64,000 bases of DNA from Cytobacillus oceanisediminis 2691. Its GTDB lineage: Bacteria; Bacillota; Bacilli; Bacillales; Cytobacillaceae. Below, piece by piece: positions 19,216 through 27,636 of this stretch. How positions within the stretch are numbered: position 1 is the first letter of the stretch; the number at the start of each line of letters is the position of its first letter. A model generated the notes under the pieces. The model had not been told where the DNA came from. It saw nothing but the letters and a program-made list of their open reading frames with translations, and searched no databases. The stretch is taken from the NCBI RefSeq assembly GCF_000294775.2, contig NZ_CP015506.1, positions 3,881,501 to 3,945,500 of the forward strand, given 5' to 3'. A program made the position numbers and the translations under genes.

Positions 19216-19986
19216 TCAGCCCTTATTAATTGTAATGAAATGAGTTTCCGGCTTTGCCCCCAGCCTCAATGGCACACCGGTCGTACCATAGCCGTTGCTG
19301 ATCAGAATAGTTGTTTGCGGCAGCACTTTTATCCGGCCCTTCTCATAAGGACCAAACCCGAAAATGCGAATTTGCCCGCCATGTGTGTGTCCACTTAACA
19401 CCAGGTGAATATTTTGTTCTTTTGTTATACTGTTAATGATTCTTGGATCATGGCTGACCAGCACCTGAAACCCCCCTGAGCCTGCATCCTTAAGTGCAAG
19501 GTCGAGCCGATCCCTATCCTTGCTTAGATCATCTGTTCCCATCAAAATAAAACGTTCTCCTTCATTTGATTCAAAGGAAAGGGCAGTATTATCTAGAATT
19601 TTTACTCCGCATTCGAGAAGCAGAGCATCGAGCTCGTGGTAATCCGCTTCATAGTCATTATTCCCCCAAACGAAATAGACGGGCCCGCATTCCTTTAATC
19701 CCAAAAGGTTCTTCTTTACTCTTTCAAAAGGGACTCCTTTTTCCAAGAGATCGCCGCCGATGATGACCAGATCAGGCTTCTTTTCTTTAACCTCCCCGAT
19801 TATCGATTCTGACACCGTCCTCTTATGAATATCCGAAATAAAAAAAAGCTTTACTTCACCGAAGCTTTCCGGAAACTCAGGAAAAGAAAGCTCTTTATAT
19901 ATAATTCTATCTGCAAATGCCTCACTAAACATATACATTAGTAAACACGCACCGCCAATTATGGCCAAAGCTATTAGGTATATCAT
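19216..19986 (-). CDS. ypbG: Membrane-anchored metallophosphoesterase (YpbG)
   Basis: Calcineurin-like phosphoesterase of 256 residues. One N-terminal membrane segment (residues about 1-20, MIYLIALAIIGGACLLMYMF) is followed by the complete metal-binding motif set: SDIH, GGDLLEKG, GNNDYE, SHDP and GHTHGGQ. The substrate is unknown; related proteins act on UDP-diacylglucosamine or on nucleotides. The ATG at 19986 has GGAGG seven bases upstream; the longer in-frame start would add a charged leader before the anchor. It matches YpbG in position and type. Confidence 0.9.
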   Translation of the reverse strand: MIYLIALAIIGGACLLMYMFSEAFADRIIYKELSFPEFPESFGEVKLFFISDIHKRTVSESIIGEVKEKKPDLVIIGGDLLEKGVPFERVKKNLLGLKECGPVYFVWGNNDYEADYHELDALLLECGVKILDNTALSFESNEGERFILMGTDDLSKDRDRLDLALKDAGSGGFQVLVSHDPRIINSITKEQNIHLVLSGHTHGGQIRIFGFGPYEKGRIKVLPQTTILISNGYGTTGVPLRLGAKPETHFITINKG

Positions 19987-20014
19987 AAATCCTCCTGCCA
20001 TCAATCGCCTTCGA

Positions 20015-20419
20015 TCAGTCTTCGGCAAGATTGATTTTCTTGAAATCTAAAGAAATAATACCATAAATTACTGAAAAACAGAAAAGGGCAAATGCTTCCC
20101 ATGGCGAAAGGACTGACAAAACAAAAAAGCCTCCAATTAGCAATAAACTCAGCACAGGCCCAAATAAAGCATCCATATGTTTTAATGACCTCATATTTTT
20201 TAAAAGCCTGGCAGTCCACTCGATAATACTTCTGATGATCTCTGCGTTGGCTATAAAAGCGATAAGGAAAAAAATCATTCCCATGACGAAGCCCGCCGGC
20301 TCCAGTACAAAAATGACAATCATATCCGAGATGCCCATTGGAATAGACACCGGAAAAAATTTAATAAATAATATGCCGCTAATAAAGCCTGTAAATAGCT
20401 TCAGCAAAATAAAAAACAA
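20015..20419 (-). CDS. Uncharacterised polytopic membrane protein, TTG start inside a terminator stem
   Basis: Predicted 134-residue membrane protein with about four hydrophobic segments (residues 1-26, 32-58, 82-103, 105-125) and a charged middle loop (EWTARLLKNMRSLKHMDALF). I do not recognise the family. The best start is TTG at 20419 with GGGAGGG seven bases upstream. A later ATG at 20338 lacks a site and would lose the first membrane segment. The start and its ribosome-binding site lie in the 3' arm of a strong stem-loop that ends the upstream CBS gene. It is followed after 28 bases by ypbG, so it may be cotranscribed with it. Confidence 0.6.
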   Translation of the reverse strand: MFFILLKLFTGFISGILFIKFFPVSIPMGISDMIVIFVLEPAGFVMGMIFFLIAFIANAEIIRSIIEWTARLLKNMRSLKHMDALFGPVLSLLLIGGFFVLSVLSPWEAFALFCFSVIYGIISLDFKKINLAED

Positions 20420-20462
20420 AATAAATCCCTCCCATACAAAGTGTATGAGAAGGATTTATTTT
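20418..20462 (-). terminator. 20-bp stem-loop: terminator of the CBS gene covering the next gene's start
   Basis: On the minus strand aaaataaatccttctcatac pairs with gtatgggagggatttatttt over 20 positions, two of them G-U wobbles, with loop acttt. The T-rich TTTTGTTTTTT follows. The right arm contains the GGGAGGG site of the next gene. Termination and hidden translation start are both inferred. Confidence 0.7.
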
Positions 20463-20478
20463 GTTGACTATATTTACT

Positions 20479-21111
20479 CTAGTCCTCAGTTATGTCCAAA
20501 ACACGGAAACCGGATTTTTCAAGCCGGCTGATGAACTTATCCATATTATTATTTTTTTCAACCTTCATCACGATGCGGCGGACCAGCTTGTCTGTTTCAT
20601 CAAAGGTAACAAGGGAAATGATGTGTTCATGGAAATAATGGGCGATTTCGGCTAAACGTGCAATTCGCCCTTCCGCTTCTACCGAAGTAAACGCAATCCT
20701 GACACCGGATTTATTGGTTCCGAAGGCCGATTGGAATTGAGCGAGAACATCAAAGCGTGTAACAATGCCCAGAAATTTTCGATTATCGCCCAAAACTGCA
20801 AGTAAAGGGAAATCCTTTAAATCCAGAAGCGTTTTTTCAAAAATCTCATTTCCTTTTAAATATTGCTCCTGATGTGTGGCAATATCCTTGACCAGTGTTC
20901 CTTCCAGGAAACCCTCCTTTGAATTACCTGACAAAAAGAAGTTCTCATATATTCCATATCTCGTAATTATGCCGGCATATTGTTCGCCATCCAATACAGG
21001 AAGCCCGTCAATCTGATGGTCCTCCAGCAGAGCCAGAGCTTCTTTCAATGGTGCATCCTGTCCGATTGTATAACAGGTATGTTTGGGGATCATGATACTT
21101 TTCACAAACAT
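20479..21111 (-). CDS. CBS-pair protein with C-terminal ACT-like domain (AcuB-like)
   Basis: Soluble regulatory protein of 210 residues. Two CBS motifs (residues about 5-60, DAPLKEALALLEDHQIDGLPV, and about 70-125, KDFPLLAVLGDNRKFLGIVTR) form a nucleotide-binding pair. The last 80 residues resemble an ACT-type domain (RIARLAEIAHYFHEH, MDKFISRLEKSGFRVLD). The ligand cannot be read from the sequence; an adenine nucleotide or cyclic dinucleotide would be typical of the fold. The ATG at 21111 is six bases from GAGGTG. It is divergent from cotJABC and ends at a stem-loop that overlaps the next gene. Confidence 0.85.
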   Translation of the reverse strand: MFVKSIMIPKHTCYTIGQDAPLKEALALLEDHQIDGLPVLDGEQYAGIITRYGIYENFFLSGNSKEGFLEGTLVKDIATHQEQYLKGNEIFEKTLLDLKDFPLLAVLGDNRKFLGIVTRFDVLAQFQSAFGTNKSGVRIAFTSVEAEGRIARLAEIAHYFHEHIISLVTFDETDKLVRRIVMKVEKNNNMDKFISRLEKSGFRVLDITED

Positions 21112-21199
21112 TGCCATCACCTCAGAGTAATATTAATTAAACCTAACATTTAATTTCGCCATCACCTCAACTTTCCCTTCTTTTTATTAGAGTAAACAA

Positions 21200-21228
21200 T
21201 CATAAAAACACTGCACTTTTCATAAGTT
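21200..21228 (+). promoter_or_regulatory. Possible sigma-E promoter of cotJABC
   Basis: TCATAAA (5 of 7 to the -35) and CATAAGTT (5 of 8 to the -10) are separated by 14 bases, upstream of the cotJA ribosome-binding site. The cotJ operon of B. subtilis is sigma-E dependent. The match is only moderate. Confidence 0.4.
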
Positions 21229-21254
21229 TCAATGACGCATAAAAAGGAGGGATT

Positions 21255-21482
21255 ATGATGAATACACTCCGTAAAACCTGGCACCCTTATGTAAGCCCAT
21301 TTGACCCTTGCACTCCTATAAAGGTCAAAACTTATTCCACTCCTCCAAATCTATATATGGGATTTCAGCCGCCAGGGCTTGAACAATTTACGCCAATGGA
21401 GGCTTTAAGAGCAGGAACGCTTTGGAAGGCTTTCTATGATCCATGGTACAGTCCCTATGAAAAAGCCAGGGAGGGACAATAG
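21255..21482 (+). CDS. cotJA: Spore coat associated protein CotJA
   Basis: A 75-residue proline-rich coat-associated protein of the CotJ complex, made in the mother cell. It carries the family sequence HPYVSPFDPC near residue 11, then PPNLYMGFQPPGLEQFTPMEAL and the C-terminal WYSPYEK. Starts at 21255 or 21258 are both possible, and GGAGGG precedes them. cotJB follows after 2 bases. Confidence 0.93.
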   Translation: MMNTLRKTWHPYVSPFDPCTPIKVKTYSTPPNLYMGFQPPGLEQFTPMEALRAGTLWKAFYDPWYSPYEKAREGQ

Positions 21483-21484
21483 CC

Positions 21485-21745
21485 ATGAAACAATTGCCGG
21501 CAGATTACTATCAGCTTCTTGAACAGCTCCAGGCTGTGGATTTTGTCCTTGTTGAACTGACTCTATACCTTGACACTCATAACAATGATTCTGAAGCCAT
21601 TAAGCAATTCAATCACTATGCAAAGGAACGAAAAAAACTGAGAAATGCCATTGAGAGCAAGTATGGTCCATTAATGCAATTTGGACACAGCTATTCCGGC
21701 CAGCCTTGGAATTGGGATGATGCACCGTGGCCTTGGCAAGTATAA
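21485..21745 (+). CDS. cotJB: Spore coat protein CotJB
   Basis: An 86-residue coat protein with the family features YYQLLEQLQAVDFVLVELTLYLDTH and the tryptophan-rich end QPWNWDDAPWPWQV. It is the middle gene of cotJABC, with GGGAGGG before the ATG overlapping the end of cotJA. Its product is thought to act with CotJA and CotJC in the inner coat. Confidence 0.94.
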   Translation: MKQLPADYYQLLEQLQAVDFVLVELTLYLDTHNNDSEAIKQFNHYAKERKKLRNAIESKYGPLMQFGHSYSGQPWNWDDAPWPWQV

Positions 21746-21756
21746 ATTTTTTCCCG

Positions 21757-21778
21757 GCGCCTTCTTATATGAAGGCGC
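21757..21778 (+). other. Intercistronic stem-loop between cotJB and cotJC
   Basis: GCGCCTTC and GAAGGCGC form a perfect 8-bp GC-rich stem with loop TTATAT. No T-run follows, so it is probably not a terminator. It could stabilise or process the cotJAB part of the transcript. Confidence 0.65.
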
Positions 21779-21821
21779 TAAATAGGAATATATCTGGATA
21801 TTTGAAAGGAGCTGAGAAAGA

Positions 21822-22391
21822 ATGTGGGTTTATGAAAAGAAGCTGCAATATCCGGTAAGGGTAAGCACATGCAACCCCAAACTGGCAAAGTTTCTAATTG
21901 AACAATATGGGGGGGCTGACGGAGAACTTGCTGCTGCCCTAAGATATTTGAACCAGCGTTATTCTATACCTGATAAGGTCATCGGGCTACTTACAGATAT
22001 TGGAACAGAGGAGTTTGCCCACCTGGAAATGATCGCAACAATGGTATACAAATTAACGAAGGACGCTACGCCTGATCAAATGAAAGCCGCTGGTCTCGGT
22101 GATCATTATGCTGACCATGATAACGCACTGTTTTACCATAATGCTGCAGGTGTTCCTTGGACAGCTACTTATATCCAGGCAAAGGGAGACCCAATTGCAG
22201 ATTTATACGAAGATATCGCAGCAGAAGAGAAAGCCAGAGCAACCTATCAGTGGATCATTAATATGAGTGATGACACGGATTTAAATGACGGACTCCGGTT
22301 TTTAAGAGAACGAGAGATTGTTCATTCACAGCGCTTTAGAGAAGCCGTGGAAATTCTTAAGGAAGAACGGGATAAGAAGAAATTCTTTTAA
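21822..22391 (+). CDS. cotJC: Spore coat protein CotJC, manganese-catalase family
   Basis: A 189-residue ferritin-like protein related to dimanganese catalases. Metal-binding glutamates and histidines appear in GGADGELAAALRYLNQRY, GTEEFAHLEM and DIAAEEKARATY, followed by REREIVHSQRFREA. Whether it is an active catalase in the coat is not certain. It is the last cotJ gene, preceded by GAAAGGAG and followed by a bidirectional terminator. Confidence 0.95.
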   Translation: MWVYEKKLQYPVRVSTCNPKLAKFLIEQYGGADGELAAALRYLNQRYSIPDKVIGLLTDIGTEEFAHLEMIATMVYKLTKDATPDQMKAAGLGDHYADHDNALFYHNAAGVPWTATYIQAKGDPIADLYEDIAAEEKARATYQWIINMSDDTDLNDGLRFLREREIVHSQRFREAVEILKEERDKKKFF

Positions 22392-22407
22392 AAGGTACTT
22401 AACAAAA

Positions 22408-22430
22408 AAGAAGCAGGCAAGCTGCTTCTT
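22408..22430. terminator. Bidirectional terminator between cotJC and ypbF
   Basis: AAGAAGCAG and CTGCTTCTT pair across a short loop, with TTT on the plus side and TTTTTTG on the minus side. The two flanking genes converge here. Confidence 0.88.
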
Positions 22431-22448
22431 TTTCCATTAACTGCACTG

Positions 22449-22907
22449 TCATTTATTCTCATGATAAAGATTTATATCATAATTTTTTTTCATCATTTCG
22501 AAAACAGTATGGCGGTTTTTCCATTCATCTTCTTTTTTCCAAAGGTCTTTGCTCTTATCTATTATTTCACACCTTAGAGCATGATATTCTTTTTCTGCTT
22601 TTTCTCTTTTTTCCCTCAGAAGGTTCATAAGCCCATATAGGCCAACAGAAAAAACGAGCAAATAGAAATTAGCTGACTGATTGACAAAAGCCGAAAACAT
22701 GGAAGCAAACGAGTAAGAGTAAGGCTGCATAACACTTTTATAAATATATAAAAAGAATAAAAAAGAAATAAAAACAGTTGCCCACATGGCAAGTAAATGC
22801 CAGGACTTGAATCGATCAAATTTTTGCTTTCTCTCTACCACTTTCTCAAGCATTTTTCTGGTAGCCTGATCTGTACGTTCGTCAAGCATTCTAATTGGCG
22901 ATTCCAA
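22449..22907 (-). CDS. ypbF: YpbF family membrane protein (DUF2663)
   Basis: A 152-residue protein with two membrane segments (about residues 40-62 and 75-97) and charged ends. The N-terminal ATRKMLEKVVERKQKFDRFK is the recognised YpbF signature. The tail is a likely coiled coil (EKREKAEKEYHALRCEIIDKSKDLWKKE, in part). I take the TTG at 22907 as start because GGGAGGG is six bases upstream. A TTG further upstream would lie inside that site. Role unknown; it sits in the conserved ypbF-ypbE-ypbD order. Confidence 0.8.
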   Translation of the reverse strand: MESPIRMLDERTDQATRKMLEKVVERKQKFDRFKSWHLLAMWATVFISFLFFLYIYKSVMQPYSYSFASMFSAFVNQSANFYLLVFSVGLYGLMNLLREKREKAEKEYHALRCEIIDKSKDLWKKEDEWKNRHTVFEMMKKNYDINLYHENK

Positions 22908-22999
22908 TACTCTCCCTCCCTTTCTCAATAATGTATGAGCCTGTCCATTATTATATGACTAAGAAAGAGAGGCCGCTGCCTTACCTGTTTCCGCTCCTT

Positions 23000-23743
23000 C
23001 TATTGCTCAAGCGGAATCTTTAATACCTGGCCCGTTTGTATTTCATTCGACGGCAAATTGTTGGCTTGCTTTATTTTTTCAATTCCCGACTGGGATTTAT
23101 AATAGGTCATGGCAATTCTAAAAATTGTTTCCTTTGGTTTGACCGTATGGTAAACAACTTTGCCTTCCGTTTTTAATTCTTCCTGTTCCTGTTTCCCGGC
23201 AGTTTTGGAAGAGTCTGTACTTTCAGGTGCTGTTTGCTGGGCTTGCTTTTTGGAATTGGATTCAGATCCTTTATCTTCTTTATCAGTCGTTTGAGAGGCC
23301 TCTTTTTCCTGCTGGACTTTGGCATCTTCTTTTACTTGAACGCCCTCAGCTTTTTCAGCTTTTTCAGGTTTCTCAGGTTCCTGGGATTCCGGCTCTTCTC
23401 TTACTTCTATGGTTGTCCCTTCCCCTTCATCATTTGTGGCAAAAACGACCGTTTCAGAACCGGTTTCTTCATTTTCTGCATTTAACCCGGCATTAATGCT
23501 TTTATCACTACTTACATATTGATATATACTGAAAATGGTGATGGGCAAAAGGATAAAAAATAAAGCAAGCAGGCGAATAACTGGGTATTTAACCTTCCAT
23601 TTACTCTTTTTCCTTTTTTCCTGGTGAACACGGCTCCGTGGCGGCAAAGCGGATTTTTGCCCGCTATATTCCGCTTCCTGTTTTCGGTCAATCTTCTTAC
23701 GGAGTCTTTCAGCTTGATCTCTATAAGGGTCTTCTTTATTCAT
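23000..23743 (-). CDS. ypbE: LysM-domain membrane protein YpbE
   Basis: A 247-residue single-pass protein. Its basic cytoplasmic N-terminus (about 1-50) precedes one membrane segment (about 52-72, VIRLLALFFILLPITIFSIY). A long acidic, low-complexity spacer rich in E, K, Q and S follows (about 90-195). The C-terminal LysM domain (about 198-246, VKPKETIFRIAMTYY) ends NEIQTGQVLKIPLEQ and should bind peptidoglycan outside the membrane. This anchors the membrane to the wall or forespore cortex. No enzyme domain is visible. Confidence 0.9.
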   Translation of the reverse strand: MNKEDPYRDQAERLRKKIDRKQEAEYSGQKSALPPRSRVHQEKRKKSKWKVKYPVIRLLALFFILLPITIFSIYQYVSSDKSINAGLNAENEETGSETVVFATNDEGEGTTIEVREEPESQEPEKPEKAEKAEGVQVKEDAKVQQEKEASQTTDKEDKGSESNSKKQAQQTAPESTDSSKTAGKQEQEELKTEGKVVYHTVKPKETIFRIAMTYYKSQSGIEKIKQANNLPSNEIQTGQVLKIPLEQ

Positions 23744-23797
23744 GTTTCATCCCTTCCTGTAATAAAAATCATAAGAAGTATATTTTGTGTGCTGCTG

Positions 23798-24421
23798 TTA
23801 ATGATCGTTAATTGAATTGTCCTCTTCAGCTTTCCTTATAGTTTTTTTCAGGTAACGTTTTCGAATAAGAATACCAAGAAGAAAGTCAATCAGAAAATGC
23901 ATAACAATCGTAACAAGCAAATTATTGGTTATATGATAAATATAACCTATTAAAAAGCTTAATGTAATAATATTTACAAACAAAAACCAATTAAAAAGAT
24001 ATCGATAATGAACAAGCGCAAAAATAAGACTGGAAATAGCAAGGCCGAAATGGGTCTGAATGACTCCCCTGAATAGAAGTTCTTCACTAAACGCCACCAC
24101 AGCCGCAATAAAAGCAATATGGATAAAACTGCGATTCTGAAAGATTTTCTCATTTAATCCTCCATCATCATACAGCACTTCAGGGAGAACCTTCATCAAC
24201 ACGATATCAATCAGGACAACTGCAGCTCCTGCCGCCGCTCCAATTACAAAAATGTTTATATCATTGAATTCAAAAAGAGCTTGGAACTCCCCAAAACTAT
24301 TAAACAATATAATACTTAGTATCAAAGAAATGGATAAAATAAGCACCTGAGTAAGATAAAGATGGAATAATAGTTCCTTGTCAGTCAATTCCTTAATAAT
24401 GTCCGCGTATCTTTTCCTCAT
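23798..24421 (-). CDS. ypbD: CPBP intramembrane metalloprotease-like protein (YpbD)
   Basis: A 207-residue polytopic membrane protein of the CPBP (Abi/CAAX-like) family. The two glutamates of SEELLFRG (about residue 115) and a later conserved histidine in the IVMHFLIDFLLG segment form the expected active site. About six membrane segments are visible. Substrate unknown. It begins seven bases upstream of the end of its neighbour recQ and so is probably in one operon with ypbB, recQ and ypbE. Confidence 0.9.
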   Translation of the reverse strand: MRKRYADIIKELTDKELLFHLYLTQVLILSISLILSIILFNSFGEFQALFEFNDINIFVIGAAAGAAVVLIDIVLMKVLPEVLYDDGGLNEKIFQNRSFIHIAFIAAVVAFSEELLFRGVIQTHFGLAISSLIFALVHYRYLFNWFLFVNIITLSFLIGYIYHITNNLLVTIVMHFLIDFLLGILIRKRYLKKTIRKAEEDNSINDH

Positions 24422-24427
24422 TTTGGT

Positions 24428-25927
24428 TCACTCACTTGGAATCAGGAGGTATTCCAGATGATTTTTCCAATCATACAGCGGGCTTTCCTGATTATCTGAA
24501 TTTGTATTCCTTAAGAAATTTTCCAATTGCAAACCGCAAATATCGCAGCAGGATGGGACTGAGGCATTTTTTTCCTCATCAAAGCAGGAAAGTATACTCT
24601 CTCTCCGGCATGTCTTCTTGTAGATCCACTTATATACTTCCTCAATGCTATCCCTTTTCAGTTTGATTCTGCCTTCATAATACTCCTTCATCTCCTGCAG
24701 AATCCTTCTGTAATCGAGTCCAGATTTGCTTTTCTTTTCAAAAAAATCATTAAAAATTCGCCACTGAACATCGGTCAAACCGGAACGCTGCTTAATTTGC
24801 TCTTCAAAAGGACCAATATTCTGGATCGCATTTGGGTTTTCTTCTATCCATTCCTTAATCCAATCAATTTGTGCTTTGTCAGGCAATTCACTTTCTGCAA
24901 GCTGTATGGGAAGCTGCTCATCACCCGGTGCATAGAGCATAATGGCTATACTTTGATTTCCATCTCTCCCTGCCCGGCCAATTTCCTGCAAATAGGATTC
25001 AATCTGAAGAGGCATATGAAAGTGTATTACATACCTGATATTATCTTTATTAATCCCCATGCCAAAGGCGCTTGTAGCACAAATAAGATCGAGCTGCCCA
25101 TGAATAAACTGCTGCTGCACAAGGATACGGCTTTCCTGGTCCATTCCCCCATGGTAAGCCATCACTCTTTTGGCTCCTTTGTCCCTAAGCAGCTCAGCTG
25201 ACTGTTCCGCCATTTTTTTGCTGGAAAAATAAATAATTCCAGGGCCCTGAAGGATTTCAGCAAGCTCCACAAGTCTCTCTGTTTTTTCACGGAAATTCTC
25301 TAACCTTTCTACAGATAATGCAATATTAGGACGGTCAACGGAGTATATAAATTCGCTGCAGTCCAGTATGCCAAGTGACTTTTTTATATCTGCTTTAACT
25401 TCAGCGGTAGCTGTAGCTGTTAATGCCAGAGTAACCGGGTTCCCTATAATTTTCCTGACTTCCCCCAGCTTTAAATAATCGGGTCTGAAATCATACCCCC
25501 ATTGGGAAATACAATGAGCTTCATCCACAACAAATAAAGCAATGCGCAATTTCTTCAACTGTGATAGTACTGACTCATAATAAAGCATTTCGGGTGAAAT
25601 AAAGATAAACTTATATTGATTCAGATGAATCAATGCCTGTTTTTTTTCTCCGCGGGTTAAAAAGGAATTGAATGCAATCACCTTTTTTTCCCCATTCATC
25701 ATAAGGTGTTCAGCCTGATCCTGCATAAGGGACAGCAAAGGAGATATAATAATCACCTGACCTTCAATCATATATCCCGGCAGCTGATAACATAGGGATT
25801 TACCTGTACCTGTAGGCAGCATGGCAACAGTATTTCTCCCTGAAAGCACAGATTCAATGATCTCCTTTTGTCCAGGTCTAAAGGCAGAAAATCCAAATTT
25901 GCTCTGTAATAGCGCTTCTAATCTCAT
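24428..25927 (-). CDS. recS: RecQ-family ATP-dependent DNA helicase (RecS-type)
   Basis: DNA helicase of 499 residues, 3' to 5' by family. It shows motif I MLPTGTGKSLCYQLPG, motif II VVDEAHCISQWGYDFRPDY (DEAH box), motif III ALTATAT, and motif VI QEIGRAGRDG. A cysteine-rich zinc-binding region lies near the C-terminus (CRRESILSCF, CCDICG). There is no HRDC domain, and the length matches B. subtilis RecS (formerly ypbC) rather than the longer RecQ. Its start overlaps the ypbB stop by four bases (ATGA), so the two are translationally coupled. A second, longer RecQ elsewhere in the genome would be expected. Confidence 0.93.
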   Translation of the reverse strand: MRLEALLQSKFGFSAFRPGQKEIIESVLSGRNTVAMLPTGTGKSLCYQLPGYMIEGQVIIISPLLSLMQDQAEHLMMNGEKKVIAFNSFLTRGEKKQALIHLNQYKFIFISPEMLYYESVLSQLKKLRIALFVVDEAHCISQWGYDFRPDYLKLGEVRKIIGNPVTLALTATATAEVKADIKKSLGILDCSEFIYSVDRPNIALSVERLENFREKTERLVELAEILQGPGIIYFSSKKMAEQSAELLRDKGAKRVMAYHGGMDQESRILVQQQFIHGQLDLICATSAFGMGINKDNIRYVIHFHMPLQIESYLQEIGRAGRDGNQSIAIMLYAPGDEQLPIQLAESELPDKAQIDWIKEWIEENPNAIQNIGPFEEQIKQRSGLTDVQWRIFNDFFEKKSKSGLDYRRILQEMKEYYEGRIKLKRDSIEEVYKWIYKKTCRRESILSCFDEEKNASVPSCCDICGLQLENFLRNTNSDNQESPLYDWKNHLEYLLIPSE

Positions 25928-26982
25928 TGTCCCTCTCCAAGCTTTGCCATGACTAATCTGATTTCAAAATAATCGGATTCCGGCACCATTTGACGTATTT
26001 GCTTTAATTGCAATGAATCAGCACTGTTCGCTGCTTGAAGAATCAATTTCTGCTTCTTTTCTGAAACATAACTTGTGATATTAAAACCGCTGTCATTTAA
26101 CGCTACCTCCACAACATGATCCTCAATTGTGCTTTTTTTCAAGTTTCTTGTTTTTGCGATCACATCCAAATCCAGTCCCTGTTTTAGCAGTGTATATGTT
26201 TTTTGAGCAGACAACGTTAGCTGAACTTCATTTCCTGTCCCGCTCACTAATTTATCGATAAGCGGATATTCGTCAGGATTTTCTCTTACGCTTGCAAGGA
26301 TATGATGAATGGCTCCAAGGAACTGATGGTGATAATAATCATGACTGATTCCCAGCTGTTCTGAAGTCTGAACAGCAGTGAGGCCAATACGGTTATAGCC
26401 TGTCAGCCTCAATGTCAGTACAGCAGGATTAATATCACTTAGTCTTTCAAGGCACTGGCAAAGTTCCCTGTTTAGCACACTTCCTACTTCATTGCGGGCG
26501 AATCCAGATGTTCTCAAAAAGTATTTCAGCCATTCGTGAACATCTCTTTTTCTTTGAATAGGAAGGTATTTTACATTGTTATTATTTAAATGTGATATAA
26601 CCTGGATTAAAAGAGTAATCCTCTCCCAAAACAGGTCACCTGCACTATGATACAGCCATCCGTTTAATGAAGACGGTATTGGACATTCTAAAAGAGACCT
26701 TTCCAGCTCTTCCTTACCATCTGAAGTCAAAATGTAATGCTTTTCATCAGTTGGAGTCATCCAGCTTTTGCTTACAATTTCTTGTGCAAGTTGATCCAGA
26801 ACATCCCGGCTTAAACTTCCAAATGTTCTAAAAAGCGGGGTTAGCTGAAATAAATGAGCATCCTGAATGGTTTGGGAAGATTTTTTTCCATTGAGCAAAT
26901 GTAAAATAGAATATATAGTTCTTTGTCCCTGTAATTCTTTAATACAGTACATTATTATAGTTTTTAAATAAGATCTTTCCAT
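25924..26982 (-). CDS. ypbB: YpbB, helicase-associated helix-turn-helix protein
   Basis: A 352-residue cytoplasmic protein that is almost entirely helical. The C-terminal part (about residues 255-350) resembles the helix-turn-helix of RecQ C-termini (TYTLLKQGLDLDVIAKTRNL followed by KKSTIEDHVVEVAL). This suggests that YpbB supplies in trans a domain that the shorter RecS lacks. The gene precedes recS with an ATGA overlap, and the pair is conserved in Bacillus. The start at 26982 has AAGGTGA upstream. The DNA-binding partner role is inference. Confidence 0.88.
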   Translation of the reverse strand: MERSYLKTIIMYCIKELQGQRTIYSILHLLNGKKSSQTIQDAHLFQLTPLFRTFGSLSRDVLDQLAQEIVSKSWMTPTDEKHYILTSDGKEELERSLLECPIPSSLNGWLYHSAGDLFWERITLLIQVISHLNNNNVKYLPIQRKRDVHEWLKYFLRTSGFARNEVGSVLNRELCQCLERLSDINPAVLTLRLTGYNRIGLTAVQTSEQLGISHDYYHHQFLGAIHHILASVRENPDEYPLIDKLVSGTGNEVQLTLSAQKTYTLLKQGLDLDVIAKTRNLKKSTIEDHVVEVALNDSGFNITSYVSEKKQKLILQAANSADSLQLKQIRQMVPESDYFEIRLVMAKLGEGQ

Positions 26983-27144
26983 TTTTTTCACCTTACGGCC
27001 AAAGATTTTTTTCTTGTTTTAAGAAGCTTGTTGCCCTTCTTCCATTTTATCATGAAAGAAATCGGCAGGCCGTTTTAATTATTTATTCACAGGGTAAATT
27101 ATGCCTAAACCCTTGTGTGATAAGCATTCTCAATACATTTTCTA

Positions 27145-27173
27145 TTGAAAAGTTGAACATTCAGTTTTACAAT
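27145..27173 (+). promoter_or_regulatory. Sigma-A-type promoter of fer
   Basis: TTGAAA (27145-27150) and TACAAT (27168-27173) are separated by 17 bases. They are 70 bases upstream of the fer start codon. Each hexamer differs from consensus by one base or two. Confidence 0.65.
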
Positions 27174-27215
27174 AGATGTGAGGAATGTGTTACCATCATC
27201 TTGATGGACGATTAA

Positions 27216-27491
<276 letters not shown>

Positions 27492-27527
27492 TCCTTCAAC
27501 CATACTTTACCCTTTGTTAAGCTGCTG

Positions 27528-27556
27528 CTCCCTTTCATCATGAAAGGGAGTTTTTT
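27528..27556 (+). terminator. Intrinsic terminator of fer
   Basis: CTCCCTTTCA and TGAAAGGGAG form a perfect 10-bp stem with a 3-base loop, then TTTTTT. Confidence 0.95.
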
Positions 27557-27595
27557 ATGTTAACATTTAACAAGATTAAATGGAGTGAATAGAAA

Positions 27596-27621
27596 AAGCA
27601 GCGGCACATTTGCCGCTGCTT
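27596..27621 (-). terminator. Intrinsic terminator of ribU
   Basis: AAGCAGCGGC and GCCGCTGCTT form a perfect stem with a 6-base loop, followed by TTTCT on the minus strand. It is 15 bases past the ribU stop. Confidence 0.9.
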
Positions 27622-27636
27622 TAAACTTATATATTA

